NCBI RefSeq assembly: GCF_900108485.1
Contig: NZ_FNXF01000002.1
Location: 372,001-436,000 of the forward strand
DNA: 64,000 nt
Reading direction: 5' to 3'
DNA from: Rheinheimera pacifica
Lineage (GTDB): Bacteria > Pseudomonadota > Gammaproteobacteria > Enterobacterales > Alteromonadaceae
Shown here: one piece after another, positions 46,621 through 56,077 of the stretch
How the letters are laid out: every line of letters starts with the position of its first letter
How positions within the stretch are numbered: the first letter of the stretch is position 1
Notes under the pieces: generated by a model
What the model was told of the DNA's origin: nothing
The model's input: the letters and a program-made list of their open reading frames with translations, nothing else
Databases searched by the model: none
Translations under genes and position numbers: made by a program

Positions 46621-47238
46621 TTAGCAGGGGTTCAGTATTACCAAATGCCGCTGTGCTTGCAACTGCGGTACCACAAGAGGCTGAACGGAAGTTACTTTAA
46701 CAAAATCAGGCAAAGCTGCAATTTCTTCTTGTACTGCAGCACCTTTCATGGCGAAAAAGCAGCCGTTTGTCGCGGGTAAATGCTGACACCAGCTGAGCAT
46801 ATCATTGATTGAGGCAAAAGCGCGGCTTATTACACCGTCGTAGCCAGGTTCAGGCTTATGATCTTCTACCCGGCTTTGCAGTGGTTGAATATTAGCCAGC
46901 TTCAGTTGCAATTTAACCTGATTTAAAAAACGGATACGTTTGCCCAAGCTATCGAGCAGGGTAAAGTGTTTATCGGGGTAATAAATGGCCAGCAACACGC
47001 CGGGTAAACCGGGGCCGGTACCCACGTCGATAAAACGCTGTCCGGTTAAAAACGGTGCTACGACTAAACTGTCCATTACATGCTTGATTAGCATTTCTTC
47101 AGGGTTACGCACAGATGTCAGGTTATAGGCGCTGTTCCACTTATCCAGCAATTGCACATAAGCAATACATTGTTGTAATTGCTGTTCAGACAGCGTCAGG
47201 CTGGTTTGTGCCACCAGTGCTTTAAGTTTGTCTAACAT
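46621..47238 (-). CDS. rsmG: 16S rRNA (guanine527-N7)-methyltransferase
   Basis: This 205-residue SAM-dependent methyltransferase has motif [18 protein letters not shown] (about 69-85), [13 protein letters not shown] and [13 protein letters not shown]. Modifies G527 of 16S rRNA, and loss gives low-level streptomycin resistance in many bacteria. Standard partner of mnmG, 18 bases downstream of it. Confidence 0.96.
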   Translation of the reverse strand: MLDKLKALVAQTSLTLSEQQLQQCIAYVQLLDKWNSAYNLTSVRNPEEMLIKHVMDSLVVAPFLTGQRFIDVGTGPGLPGVLLAIYYPDKHFTLLDSLGKRIRFLNQVKLQLKLANIQPLQSRVEDHKPEPGYDGVISRAFASINDMLSWCQHLPATNGCFFAMKGAAVQEEIAALPDFVKVTSVQPLVVPQLQAQRHLVILNPC

Positions 47239-47256
47239 CTTAATCCTTAAACTGGC

Positions 47257-49146
47257 TTAGGCTGATTTTCGCAGTAACCCTTGTTTCTTCAGATAAACCA
47301 GCAGTAACGAAATAGCCGCCGGGGTAATACCGGAAATACGTGAAGCCTGACCGACAGTTTGTGGCTGAGTCTGGTTTAGTTTAACGATAACTTCGTTCGA
47401 TAAACCCTTAACTTGTTTATAATCAAACTGTTGTGGCAGTAAGGTTTGTTCATTGCGTTGCTGTTTGGCAATTTCATCCTGCTGGCGGTGAATATAGCCT
47501 TCATACTTGATCTGAATTTCAACCTGTTCGGCAGCAACAGGATCAGCCAGGCCTGGGCCAAGATCTGCTATTTGCATCAGATCTGTGTAATTAATCTCAG
47601 GCCGGCGTACTAACTCTTCCAGGCTGGCCTCTTTGCTTAACGGCGTTTTAACCAGAGCGTTAACTTTGGTTAGTGCTGTATGTTGCGGGTGGATCCAGCT
47701 TTGTTTTAAGCGTTGGCGTTCCAGCGCAATCTGCTCCATTTTCTGGTTAAACGCAGCCCAGCGCACATCGTCGACTAAGCCCAGTTCGCGGCCTTTTTCG
47801 GTTAAACGTGAGTCAGCGTTATCTTCACGCAACATTAAGCGGTATTCAGCACGGCTGGTAAACATCCTGTACGGCTCTTTGGTACCCATCGTCGTTAAAT
47901 CGTCTACCAATACACCTAAGTAAGCTTGTTCACGGCCTGGTGACCAGCTGTCTTTGCCCTGGCTAAACAACGCTGCATTTAGCCCCGCCAGTAAGCCCTG
48001 AGCACCGGCTTCTTCATAGCCCGTGGTGCCGTTAATCTGGCCGGCAAAAAATAAGCCTGTAATAAATTTGGTTTCCAGGCTGTTTTTCAGATCGCGTGGG
48101 TCAAAAAAGTCATATTCAATGGCATAACCTGGCCGGGTAATATGAGCATTTTCCATACCTTTAATCGAGCGTACTATGCTTAGCTGCACATCAAACGGCA
48201 GGCTGGTGGAGATACCGTTCGGGTACACTTCATGGGTGGTTAAGCCCTCAGGCTCGATAAAGATCTGGTGTTTGTCTTTATCGGCAAAGCGGGTAATTTT
48301 ATCTTCAATAGAAGGGCAATAGCGCGGGCCTATACCTTCAATGACGCCGGTATACATCGGTGATCTGTCCAGATTATTGCGGATCACATCATGGGTGTTT
48401 TCATTGGTGTAGGTGATATAACAGGGTATTTGTACCGGATGAGCAGCCTGTTTACCCATAAACGAAAACACCGGAGTAGGGTTATCACCGGGTTGAATCT
48501 GCATCAGCGAAAAATCAATAGTACGGGCATCAATACGTGGTGGCGTACCGGTTTTTAAACGATCTACCCGAAATGGCAGTTCCCGTAGCCGTTTTGCCAA
48601 GGCAATTGACGGTGGATCGCCGGCTCTGCCCCCTGAATGGCTTTGTAAACCAATATGAATTTGGCCACCTAAAAAGGTGCCAACAGTAAGTACGACAGAC
48701 TTAGCATGAAACTTTAAACCCATCTGGGTTACCACACCGCTGACCTGATCGTTTTCAACTATCAGATCATCACAAGCCTGCTGGAAAATACTTAAATTCG
48801 GCTGGTTTTCCAGCATAGTACGAATAGCAGCACGGTATAACTGGCGGTCTGCCTGGGCTCTGGTGGCTCTTACTGCCGGGCCTTTAGAGCTGTTTAAGGT
48901 GCGAAACTGAATACCGCCTTTGTCAGCTGCTATTGCCATAGCACCGCCCAGCGCATCAATTTCTTTAACCAGATGGCCTTTGCCTATGCCACCAATCGCC
49001 GGATTGCAGGACATTTGTCCGAGTGTTTCAACATTGTGGGTTAGCAATAATGTTTTACGGCCCATGCGTGCAGCTGCCAGAGCGGCTTCGGTGCCGGCAT
49101 GGCCACCGCCTACAACGATAACGTCGAATGTCTCTTGGTACAGCAT
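47257..49146 (-). CDS. mnmG: tRNA uridine-5-carboxymethylaminomethyl synthesis enzyme MnmG (GidA)
   Basis: This 629-residue FAD protein has the dinucleotide site [17 protein letters not shown] (about 11-27), [26 protein letters not shown] and [14 protein letters not shown]. With MnmE it modifies the wobble uridine of several tRNAs. Its start faces the origin region, the classical gidA position. Confidence 0.98.
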   Translation of the reverse strand: MLYQETFDVIVVGGGHAGTEAALAAARMGRKTLLLTHNVETLGQMSCNPAIGGIGKGHLVKEIDALGGAMAIAADKGGIQFRTLNSSKGPAVRATRAQADRQLYRAAIRTMLENQPNLSIFQQACDDLIVENDQVSGVVTQMGLKFHAKSVVLTVGTFLGGQIHIGLQSHSGGRAGDPPSIALAKRLRELPFRVDRLKTGTPPRIDARTIDFSLMQIQPGDNPTPVFSFMGKQAAHPVQIPCYITYTNENTHDVIRNNLDRSPMYTGVIEGIGPRYCPSIEDKITRFADKDKHQIFIEPEGLTTHEVYPNGISTSLPFDVQLSIVRSIKGMENAHITRPGYAIEYDFFDPRDLKNSLETKFITGLFFAGQINGTTGYEEAGAQGLLAGLNAALFSQGKDSWSPGREQAYLGVLVDDLTTMGTKEPYRMFTSRAEYRLMLREDNADSRLTEKGRELGLVDDVRWAAFNQKMEQIALERQRLKQSWIHPQHTALTKVNALVKTPLSKEASLEELVRRPEINYTDLMQIADLGPGLADPVAAEQVEIQIKYEGYIHRQQDEIAKQQRNEQTLLPQQFDYKQVKGLSNEVIVKLNQTQPQTVGQASRISGITPAAISLLLVYLKKQGLLRKSA

Positions 49147-49200
49147 AGTTGCCTCAGTATCTGGTTAATCTGTCAAAGTGTTCAAGGGGCGCTATTGTAG

Positions 49201-49550
49201 CGCGATCCGGGGTTAAGTGGAATGCTGCACCGGGCTTAGGATCTTCTAAATTAAATAAGATCTTTTTAGAGATCTTTTTATTATTTTTACTACTAAGGAG
49301 CCGGTTTTCAGTGCATAAGCGGATCTTTATATGAATGATCAGACGCTTACTAAGGATCAGATCCTGTGATCAAGCTAGGATCTGTTGCGGTTGAACCGGT
49401 GATCAAAATGGCACTTTATCCACATGTCAGAAAAATATTTTTTTTATATTTAGGATAAATACAGCTTAGTAACCGGTTTTACCTATACTTATACACAGAT
49501 AGGTTTATTAAATTGTAATTTTGTTGATAACTTGGGTGTAACTGGATCCT
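49201..49550. other. oriC: chromosomal replication origin oriC
   Basis: In the mnmG-mioC gap, as in E. coli and Vibrio. About twelve GATC sites occur between 49203 and 49547. AT-rich repeats headed by GATCT near 49250-49290 (GATCTTCTAAATT, GATCTTTTTAGA, GATCTTTTTATTA) resemble the E. coli 13-mers of the unwinding element. DnaA boxes: TTATCCACA at 49416-49424 (perfect) and TTATACACA at 49489-49497, plus a weaker GTGCATAAG at 49311-49319. The remaining bases of the gap up to 49703 hold no ORF. Confidence 0.88.
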
Positions 49551-49703
49551 AACGCAGAAAACGCTTTTATCATGGCTTTATCATGCTGATATCAAGACGA
49601 TTAGCCAAATTGCCGGTAAGGTAACAACAAGTTGGTTTTATTGCTGAGGCCAACCTGGGAGAGACTAACGTTATCCTGTTCTTCCTGAGATATACTTGTG
49701 TTT

Positions 49704-49729
49704 GCGGGTGCTTGCCACCCGCTTTTTTT
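49704..49729 (+). terminator. plus-strand terminator abutting the mioC stop codon
   Basis: GCGGGTG-CTTGC-CACCCGC followed by seven T. Only the + strand has the U-run, so it ends rightward RNA coming out of oriC; no ORF precedes it. The first T of the mioC stop codon complement lies in the run. Confidence 0.85.
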
Positions 49730-50165
49730 ATTTCAGCAGTTTAATAAAGTCAGGTAGCCAGCTTAGGGCATGATCCTCTGGCAATTCGGCATCCTGGGCA
49801 TCAATTTGCAGTGACGGTAACAGGCGTTTTGCCTGCCGCATATCTAATAAACTTGCTATTTTTTCACCCGCCAGACAAAAAGTATCGTAGGCAGAGTCAC
49901 CTAAAGTGATCACGGCATAAGAAAGTGTGGTAAGATCACGCCGATCTTGTGCTAATTGATCCGCAAAGGGTTGAATATTATCAGGCAGATCTCCTGCGCC
50001 ATAGGTGGATGTGATCACTAACCAAACCCCGGAAGGGTTAAGGTGATCCAGTTCGGGTTTCAGATGAAGTGTTGCTTCATAGCCCGCTTGTACCAGTGTT
50101 TCAGCAACTTGTTCTGCCACATATTCCGCTGCGCCCATTTGGCTGCCAACGAGGATGTCTATCAT
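49728..50165 (-). CDS. mioC: flavodoxin MioC
   Basis: This 145-residue flavodoxin has the FMN phosphate loop DILVGSQMGAAEYVAEQVAE, ITSTYGAGDLPDN and ITLGDSAYDTFCLAG. MioC is associated with biotin synthase electron supply, and its transcription runs toward oriC. Same strand orientation relative to mnmG as in E. coli. The ATG at 50165 is followed directly by a typical beta-strand. Confidence 0.93.
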   Translation of the reverse strand: MIDILVGSQMGAAEYVAEQVAETLVQAGYEATLHLKPELDHLNPSGVWLVITSTYGAGDLPDNIQPFADQLAQDRRDLTTLSYAVITLGDSAYDTFCLAGEKIASLLDMRQAKRLLPSLQIDAQDAELPEDHALSWLPDFIKLLK

Positions 50166-50327
50166 GATATGCCTCTTGTCATAAGAATGTTTGGCTATAC
50201 TACTGGAATAAAATCAGTTAAAGCTATGCTTTGGTCTGATTTACGTGCTTTTACTGCTCTGCAGGCTAAGTAAAAGCAACAATAGCACTACCACTACGCC
50301 TGCGTGTTATTGAGGTTTAAACAACGT

Positions 50328-52127
50328 ATGTCTGACACTGTGTCATTTTCCCAGCTGATGCTGCCTGAAGCTATTGTTCGTGCTGTTACTGAACTTGGCT
50401 ATGAAACGCCGTCGCCTATCCAGGCTGCTGCCATTCCCAAATTATTAGCTGGCGAGGATGTATTAGGCCAGGCGCAAACCGGTACCGGTAAAACCGGTGC
50501 TTTCGCGCTGCCTTTATTAGCACGGCTTGACCCTGCGCAAAACGATCCACAAATTCTGGTACTGGCGCCAACCCGTGAGCTGGCGATCCAGGTTGCCGAA
50601 GCCTTTCAGGCTTATGCCCGTTATATGCCGGCTTTTCATGTTCTGCCGTTATACGGCGGCCAGAGCTATACCAACCAGCTGAAATCGCTGAAGCGTGGCT
50701 CGCAGGTTATTGTTGGTACACCTGGCCGTATTCTGGATCACTTAGACCGTGGCACTTTAAAGCTGGATAAGCTGCGCGCTATCGTGCTGGATGAAGCCGA
50801 TGAAATGCTGCGGATGGGTTTTATCGATGATGTGCAAACCATTATGGATGCCACACCGCCAGGCCGTCAGGTTGCGATGTTCTCGGCAACCATGCCTGCA
50901 CCGATCCGCGCTATTGCACAAAAGCATTTAAAAAATGCTGAAGAAATTAAAATTGCTTCTAAAACCAGTACCGTTGAACGTATTACCCAACGTTATGTGA
51001 TGTTAGATGGTAACCAGAAACTGGATGCGTTAACCCGTTTACTGGAAGGCGAAGAGTACGATGCTACTATCGTGTTTGTCCGCACCAAAAGTGCTACTGA
51101 AGAAATTGCCGAAAAACTGGGCGCCCGCGGTTATGCTGTGGCCTGCTTAAACGGTGATATGAACCAGGCGCACCGCGAGCTGACTATCCGCAAAATGAAG
51201 GCTAACCAGCTGGATATTATTGTCGCAACCGACGTAGCCGCCCGTGGTCTGGACGTAGAGCGTATCAGTCTGGTCGTAAACTATGACATTCCGTACGACA
51301 GTGAAGCTTACGTGCACCGTATTGGCCGTACCGGCCGTGCCGGCCGTGAAGGTAAAGCGATTTTGTTCGTTTCGCCACGCGAGCGCCGTTTACTGCGTAC
51401 TATTGAGCATGCTACCAAGCAGCCCATTGAGCAGATGTCACTGCCTACCGGCCGTGTGATTGAACAGCGTCGTATCGAATCGTTCCGTGAGCAGTTAGCA
51501 CAAACGATAGAAACGCAGGATTTAAGCTTCTTCCAAACCTTAATTAATGATTGGCGCGAGAAGATTGAAACCACAGAAAACGATCTGGCAGCTGCATTGT
51601 TGTATTTAGCGCAGAAAGACCAGCCGTTAAATGTGGCCAGCCAGTTCCCGGAAATCCGTGAGCCGCATGCCCGTGGTGGTGACCGTGACGAGCGTCCACG
51701 CCGTGAGCGTAGCGATCGGCCTGAGCGTTCAGATCGCCCAGACCGTGGTGGCGAGCGTCCGGATCGTGGCCCACGTGTTAAGCGTGAAATGAAAGGCGAT
51801 TACCAGACTTACCGTATTGAGGTAGGTAAAGAGCATGGTGTGCGTGCCGGTGATATCGTTGGTGCCATCGCCAACGAAGCCAATATCGACAGCCAGTTTA
51901 TCGGTAATATTAAGCTGTTTGATCATTTCAGCACGGTAGAGTTGCCGGCAACTATTCCGAATGAAATTTTCCAGCACCTGAAAAAAGTCTATGTGCGTAA
52001 GCAAAAGCTGAATATCACGGTAGACAGCGGTGCTACAGCTGCGCCAGCAGGTGAGCGTCGTCCGTCTAACGGCCCTGGCCCACGCCCTGGTGCTGCACCA
52101 CGTGCACCGCGTAAACCACGCGATTAA
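50328..52127 (+). CDS. deaD: DEAD-box RNA helicase DeaD/CsdA
   Basis: This helicase is about 599 residues long. Helicase motifs: Q motif (TPSPIQAAAIP), I AQTGTGKT, Ia PTRELA, Ib GTPGR, II VLDEADEM, III SATMP, V ATDVAARGLD, VI HRIGRTGRAGR. Then an Arg/Asp/Glu-rich linker (repeats of RSDRPERSDRPD type near 450-485), a DbpA-like RNA-binding domain and a Gly/Pro/Arg tail. Acts in cold adaptation and 50S assembly. The ATG at 50328 gives MSDTVSFSQ. An upstream GTG at 50304 is open but unlikely. Confidence 0.95.
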   Translation: MSDTVSFSQLMLPEAIVRAVTELGYETPSPIQAAAIPKLLAGEDVLGQAQTGTGKTGAFALPLLARLDPAQNDPQILVLAPTRELAIQVAEAFQAYARYMPAFHVLPLYGGQSYTNQLKSLKRGSQVIVGTPGRILDHLDRGTLKLDKLRAIVLDEADEMLRMGFIDDVQTIMDATPPGRQVAMFSATMPAPIRAIAQKHLKNAEEIKIASKTSTVERITQRYVMLDGNQKLDALTRLLEGEEYDATIVFVRTKSATEEIAEKLGARGYAVACLNGDMNQAHRELTIRKMKANQLDIIVATDVAARGLDVERISLVVNYDIPYDSEAYVHRIGRTGRAGREGKAILFVSPRERRLLRTIEHATKQPIEQMSLPTGRVIEQRRIESFREQLAQTIETQDLSFFQTLINDWREKIETTENDLAAALLYLAQKDQPLNVASQFPEIREPHARGGDRDERPRRERSDRPERSDRPDRGGERPDRGPRVKREMKGDYQTYRIEVGKEHGVRAGDIVGAIANEANIDSQFIGNIKLFDHFSTVELPATIPNEIFQHLKKVYVRKQKLNITVDSGATAAPAGERRPSNGPGPRPGAAPRAPRKPRD

Positions 52128-52147
52128 GTGTTAGCTTAATATCACAT

Positions 52148-52177
52148 AAAAAAACCCTGCCACGGCAGGGTTTTTTT
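52148..52177. terminator. terminator after deaD
   Basis: AAAAAAACCCTGC-CACG-GCAGGGTTTTTTT: a 13-pair symmetrical hairpin with A/T flanks, strong on + strand. Confidence 0.93.
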
Positions 52178-52240
52178 ATGGCTGCAGCTTTAAACTGCGA
52201 AAAGCCCGCCCCATGTAGTTCTAACGAAACGAAAGGCTTA

Positions 52241-52326
52241 GAACCCCTATTTGGGCGACACAGAGTGTCTGAGTGTTTGCGCCAGCAAACGCGAGTTGCT
52301 GTGACGAGCCAAAGTGGGTGTTGTAA
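52241..52326 (+). repeat. structured dispersed intergenic repeat, copy 2
   Basis: Related to copy 1 (35233-35320, opposite strand). The outer stem CGACACAG/CTGTGACG has one mismatch. The inner hairpin GTTTGC-GCCA-GCAAAC replaces the different but also self-complementary inner stem of copy 1. This is the mark of selection on structure. It lies between the deaD terminator and trxC. Confidence 0.8.
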
Positions 52327-52360
52327 GCCTGTAGTGCAGAATAATCCGCGGAGTATCGAC

Positions 52361-52783
52361 ATGATAGTTGCCTGCCCGTATTGTAACGGTTTAAACCGCT
52401 TGCCGGCTGATAAGCCGGCGCTTGAAGCGCGTTGTGGTAAATGTAAGCAGACATTGTTTAGTGGTGGGCCAATAGAATTAACTGCCGCCAATTTTACTGC
52501 CCAAGCCCACAAAAGTGAGCTGCCATTGGTGGTAGATTTCTGGGCCAGCTGGTGTGGCCCCTGTCAGAGTTTCGCACCGATATTCAGCCAGGCGGCCCGT
52601 GAGCTGGAGCCGCATTTTCGCTTTGGCAAAATCAATACAGAGCAACAACAGCAGTTGGCGGCACAGTTTAATATCCGCTCTATTCCCACCTTAATGCTGT
52701 TTAAACAGGGTAAGGTCGTCGCACAACAAGCCGGCGCTTTACCCAAACAAGCCTTTTATCAATGGCTATCAAGCAATAAGTGA
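52361..52783 (+). CDS. trxC: thioredoxin 2
   Basis: This 140-residue protein has an N-terminal zinc ribbon (CPYC ... CGKC) followed by a thioredoxin domain with active site WASWCGPCQ and the cis-Pro IRSIPTLMLF. The frame opens at 52178 within the dispersed repeat, giving a false 61-residue extension. ATG at 52361 has GGAG seven bases upstream and yields the standard start MIVACPYCN. Reduces cytoplasmic disulfides, often under oxidative stress. Confidence 0.95.
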   Translation: MIVACPYCNGLNRLPADKPALEARCGKCKQTLFSGGPIELTAANFTAQAHKSELPLVVDFWASWCGPCQSFAPIFSQAARELEPHFRFGKINTEQQQQLAAQFNIRSIPTLMLFKQGKVVAQQAGALPKQAFYQWLSSNK

Positions 52784-52808
52784 GTAATTACTTACATATG
52801 GAGGCACT

Positions 52809-53300
52809 ATGACAACTAAGGTTTTTACGCTAAGCAGTCCGGATATTAAAGAAGGCCATTTTATGGCCAAAGATCACGAGTTTGATGGTTTTGGCTGTGA
52901 TGGCAAAAATATATCGCCTGAGCTTAACTGGGCTAACGCCCCGGCGGGGACAAAAAGCTTTGCTGTTACCGTATTTGATCCGGATGCACCCACTTGCTCG
53001 GGTTTCTGGCACTGGTTAGTAACCGATATTCCGCTTGACGCTACAGGTTTAGCCCGTGGCGCCGGTAAAGGCAGTCTGCCACCCGGTTGTCGCAGTTTTA
53101 CTAATGACTATGGCAGTAAAAATTTTGGCGGCGCCTGCCCACCAGAAGGCCATGGTATGCACCGTTATCAGTTTACTGTGTGGGCCTTACCCGAAGAGAC
53201 GCTACCGGCAGATAATGGTGCCAGCGCGGCTGTAGTGGGCTTTATGCTTAATGCCATGGCACTCGGTAAAGCCACGTTAACGGCCACCTATGCCCGTTAA
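52809..53300 (+). CDS. YbhB/YbcL (PEBP) family protein
   Basis: This 163-residue protein carries the phosphatidylethanolamine-binding-protein patterns FGCDGKNISPELNW, VFDPDAPTCSGFWHWLV and GGACPPEGHGMHRYQFTVWAL. Bacterial members are called Raf-kinase-inhibitor-like, but their role is unknown. A GGAGG lies four bases before the ATG. 25 bases after trxC, so probably in the same transcript, ended by a terminator. Confidence 0.93.
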   Translation: MTTKVFTLSSPDIKEGHFMAKDHEFDGFGCDGKNISPELNWANAPAGTKSFAVTVFDPDAPTCSGFWHWLVTDIPLDATGLARGAGKGSLPPGCRSFTNDYGSKNFGGACPPEGHGMHRYQFTVWALPEETLPADNGASAAVVGFMLNAMALGKATLTATYAR

Positions 53301-53324
53301 TCGTTAAAAAAGGGACATCAGACT

Positions 53325-53349
53325 AAGGCCGCATACCGCGGCCTTTTTA
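53325..53349 (+). terminator. terminator after the PEBP-family gene
   Basis: AAGGCCGC-ATACC-GCGGCCTT followed by TTT; an 8-bp perfect stem. Confidence 0.85.
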
Positions 53350-53411
53350 CTTGCGCTAAGCTGATGTTTTCGCCTTGCGGGGTTATTACTCTGACAACCA
53401 CAGCTAACATT

Positions 53412-54596
53412 ATGCCGCAACGTTTCTATGTATTGCTGGCCGGGTTTTTCAGCCAGTTACTTTGCCTGGGTGTCGCCCGTTTTGCCTATACGCCGCTGTT
53501 ACCGCTAATGCAGCAGCAAAACGTGCTGGATGACGCCAGTGGCGGTTATCTGGCAGCCGTTAACTACCTGGGTTATATGGCCGGTGCTTTGCTGGCGGCC
53601 AGCCTGAGTAATCTTAAACTAAAAGATACCCTGTACCGGCTTGGCTTGATCTTAGCTGTGTTAAGCACCCTTGGTATGGCGTTAACCGATAACGTCTGGC
53701 TGTGGTCCTTCTGGCGCTTTGTGGCGGGCTTAAGCAGCGCCTGTTCTATGCTGATTGCCTCCGGCCTGATTATGCACTGGCTGTTAAGCCACAAACAGCG
53801 GGCCGAGCTGGGTATCCACTTTGCCGGTCTGGGCTTTGGTATTGCACTTGCTGCGGTGTTGGTAGAGCTGATGCTAAGCCTGCAGCTGGACTGGCGCGCC
53901 CAGTGGCAGTACTTAGCTTTGTTCGGCGTGGTGTTGGCCATTCCGGCCTGGCTCTGGTTGCCAAAGCCGCTGCAAACAACACTAACCAGGCAGACCGGCG
54001 TGGCCGACACGCCACCGGCAAAGCGTTTTATCCGGCTAATGCTGGCCAGCTATTTTTGCGCCGGTTACGGCTATGTTATTAGTGCTACCTTTATCGTTAC
54101 CATTGTCGAGCGTATGCCGGGTTTAACCGGTAGCGGTAATCTGAGTTTTATCATTTTAGGTTTAGCAGCAGCACCGGCTGTATTGTTGTGGGATTTAATC
54201 GCACGTAAAACCGGTTATCTGAAAGCCATTATGCTGGCGTTGCTGGCACAAAGTGCCGCTATTTTGCTGCCGCTATGGTTTAGCTCGTTAACGGCAGTGT
54301 TGCTAAGCGCAGCATTGTTTGGCGCCACTTTCGTTGGCGTGGTCAGTTTAGTGCTGACCATGGCAGGGCGCTTGTACCCAAGTAAACCGGCGAAATTAAT
54401 GGGCAAAATGACACTGGCTTACGGCAGTGCCCAGGTAATAGCTCCGGCCCTTACCGGTTATCTGGCCGAAGCCACCAGCCAGTATGATATTGGCTTGTAT
54501 CTGGCAGCTGGGTTTGTTGCTTTGGGGGCATTACTGATTGCGGTGTTGATAACAACGGACAACACCGCGCAGCAGTTGGATGCCGCAAAAACTTAA
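53412..54596 (+). CDS. YbfB/YjiJ-type MFS transporter
   Basis: This transporter is about 394 residues long with twelve hydrophobic helices. GVARFAYTPLLPLMQ near residue 20-34 is characteristic of the YbfB/YjiJ family of major-facilitator permeases. WRFVAGLSSACSMLIAS and the later GATFVGVVSLVLTMAGRLYPSKPAK follow. Substrate unknown. The frame opens at 53364; the ATG at 53412 gives the usual short N-terminus, but neither start has a clear ribosome site. Confidence 0.86.
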   Translation: MPQRFYVLLAGFFSQLLCLGVARFAYTPLLPLMQQQNVLDDASGGYLAAVNYLGYMAGALLAASLSNLKLKDTLYRLGLILAVLSTLGMALTDNVWLWSFWRFVAGLSSACSMLIASGLIMHWLLSHKQRAELGIHFAGLGFGIALAAVLVELMLSLQLDWRAQWQYLALFGVVLAIPAWLWLPKPLQTTLTRQTGVADTPPAKRFIRLMLASYFCAGYGYVISATFIVTIVERMPGLTGSGNLSFIILGLAAAPAVLLWDLIARKTGYLKAIMLALLAQSAAILLPLWFSSLTAVLLSAALFGATFVGVVSLVLTMAGRLYPSKPAKLMGKMTLAYGSAQVIAPALTGYLAEATSQYDIGLYLAAGFVALGALLIAVLITTDNTAQQLDAAKT

Positions 54597-54605
54597 ATTA
54601 ACATA

Positions 54606-54749
54606 CTAATTGTTGGTAAAGTGTTTTCTCAGAGCCTCTAATCCATCCTCATAAATGCCCTGAAAAAGCACAGATATCTCATCCTCAGCCCTAACCGGTA
54701 AGTTGATAAATGTTGAAGCTTTTGCAATGTTAAATCTTCCTGCTACTTG
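54606..54749 (-). pseudogene. possible 3' remnant of an unidentified gene
   Basis: Downstream of and in a different frame from the aldo/keto reductase stop, the minus strand reads about 46 codons of plausible protein (starting around VAGRFNIAKAS, with INLPVRAEDEISVL and EALRKHF) ending in TAG at 54606. There is no start codon or upstream part, so it looks like the tail of a gene cut off by insertion of the reductase. Family not recognised. Confidence 0.35.
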
Positions 54750-55756
54750 TCGACTGGCAGCGGTGCGGCAGGATTGACCAAACCGTCATTACGAAGCTGT
54801 TTCCAGAAATCCGCCGGGACTATAGCTTCAAGGGCTGCACTGTCTTCAGCGAGACGGCTTGGTTTGCTGGCTCCCGGGATCACAGCTGCAACTGCAGGGT
54901 TTGCCAGCGCAAATTGCAGGCCAGCTGATTTCATACTGACGCCATAACGGTCGGCAATAGCTTTAATTTTTGCTACCTTTAGCAGAATTTCTGGCGTAGC
55001 TGGCGCATATTCAAAGTTAGGCCCACCAACCAGTGCGCCAGAACTATAAGGACCACCGGCGACTATACCCAGACCTTGTTTCGTTACTTCAGGCATCAGA
55101 CGTTGTAGTGCGCGGTCATGATCCAATAGCGTATAGCGGCCCGCCAATAGGAAACCATCTGGACGTGGTCCGTCAAGATCAAGCAGTAGCTCAATCGGCT
55201 CAACGCGGTTAACGCCCAGACCCCAGGCTTTGATGACACCTTCATCACGTAAACGGTCAAGGACTTTGAATGCACCTTTACGGGCACTTTCAAAGTAGCT
55301 GAGCCATTCATCGCCAAAGAAATCCTGAGCCACATCATGAACCCAGATGATATCAAGATAATCGGTATTCAGACGCTTCAGGCTGTCTTCAATGGAGCGT
55401 AATGTGGCATTTTCAGAATAGTCATTGACGATTTTATTTGGTCGGCCGTATTTGAATACGTCACCTTTTTCTCCCAGATCGCGGGCACTGACATCTTCAA
55501 TCTCATCGAGAATGACACGCCCTACCTTGCTGCTAATTACATAGTCTTCGCGAGGGTATTGAGAAAGCACATTACCCATACGAATTTCTGCTAAACCAGC
55601 CCCGTAGAAAGGAGCATTATCGTAATAACGGATTCCACTGTTCCAGGCCGCCGCCACTGTGGCAACAGCTTCTTCTTCCGGAATATTGCGGAACATATTG
55701 CCAAGCGGGGCGGCGCCAAACCCCAGTTTGCCAGGAAGAATATTTTTAATACTCAT
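54743..55756 (-). CDS. aldo/keto reductase (D-threo-aldose dehydrogenase-like)
   Basis: This 337-residue TIM-barrel oxidoreductase shows LGFGAAPLGNMFRNI, YYDNAPFYGAGLAEIRMG (catalytic Asp/Tyr), WVHDVAQDF (His) and the C-terminal cofactor region VIPGASKPSRL. Family members oxidise or reduce sugars or aldehydes with NAD(P). ATG at 55756 is preferred over TTG at 55762. Its AT-leaning codons, isolated position and neighbouring gene remnant suggest later acquisition; this is inference. Confidence 0.93.
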   Translation of the reverse strand: MSIKNILPGKLGFGAAPLGNMFRNIPEEEAVATVAAAWNSGIRYYDNAPFYGAGLAEIRMGNVLSQYPREDYVISSKVGRVILDEIEDVSARDLGEKGDVFKYGRPNKIVNDYSENATLRSIEDSLKRLNTDYLDIIWVHDVAQDFFGDEWLSYFESARKGAFKVLDRLRDEGVIKAWGLGVNRVEPIELLLDLDGPRPDGFLLAGRYTLLDHDRALQRLMPEVTKQGLGIVAGGPYSSGALVGGPNFEYAPATPEILLKVAKIKAIADRYGVSMKSAGLQFALANPAVAAVIPGASKPSRLAEDSAALEAIVPADFWKQLRNDGLVNPAAPLPVDK

Positions 55757-56077
55757 AATCAATACCTTAAAGTTAGTTAACCAGATGCGAACTCTTTAGT
55801 TCAGCCATAGTCTAGAGTTGCCTCTTGCCCGAAAACCTGAGGCAAGAGCGACCCGCTTCATTGCCGGACGTATATAGTTATAGGGCAAAAGCTTGGCTCT
55901 GAGTAGACGTTAAGCATTCCAGGCACTTTGGAAGTAAAGGCATAAATAGACGGGACAGCGCTGTTTTATCACCGGCAAATTTTGCCAATTATCACCACGA
56001 TTGACCAAACTGCGGCTGGTTTGTGCTTTGTAACGGTGCCCGGCGCTAGACGTGGTTGAGGTGTTGTTGCCGCAGAT
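55757..56077. other. 321-bp intergenic region with one inverted repeat
   Basis: No ORF or RNA gene is seen. CTCTTGCC (55822-55829) and GGCAAGAG (55841-55848) form an 8-bp inverted repeat about 65-90 bp upstream of the reductase start and could be an operator. The rest, up to the mnmE end, holds nothing I recognise. Confidence 0.5.

Noticed and set aside
51771-51786. CACGTG-containing sequence in deaD as a parS site
   Set aside because: Only the central six bases agree; flanks do not match.
52178-52360. 61-residue N-terminal extension of trxC
   Set aside because: Covers the repeat; the ATG at 52361 with GGAG gives the normal Trx2 start.
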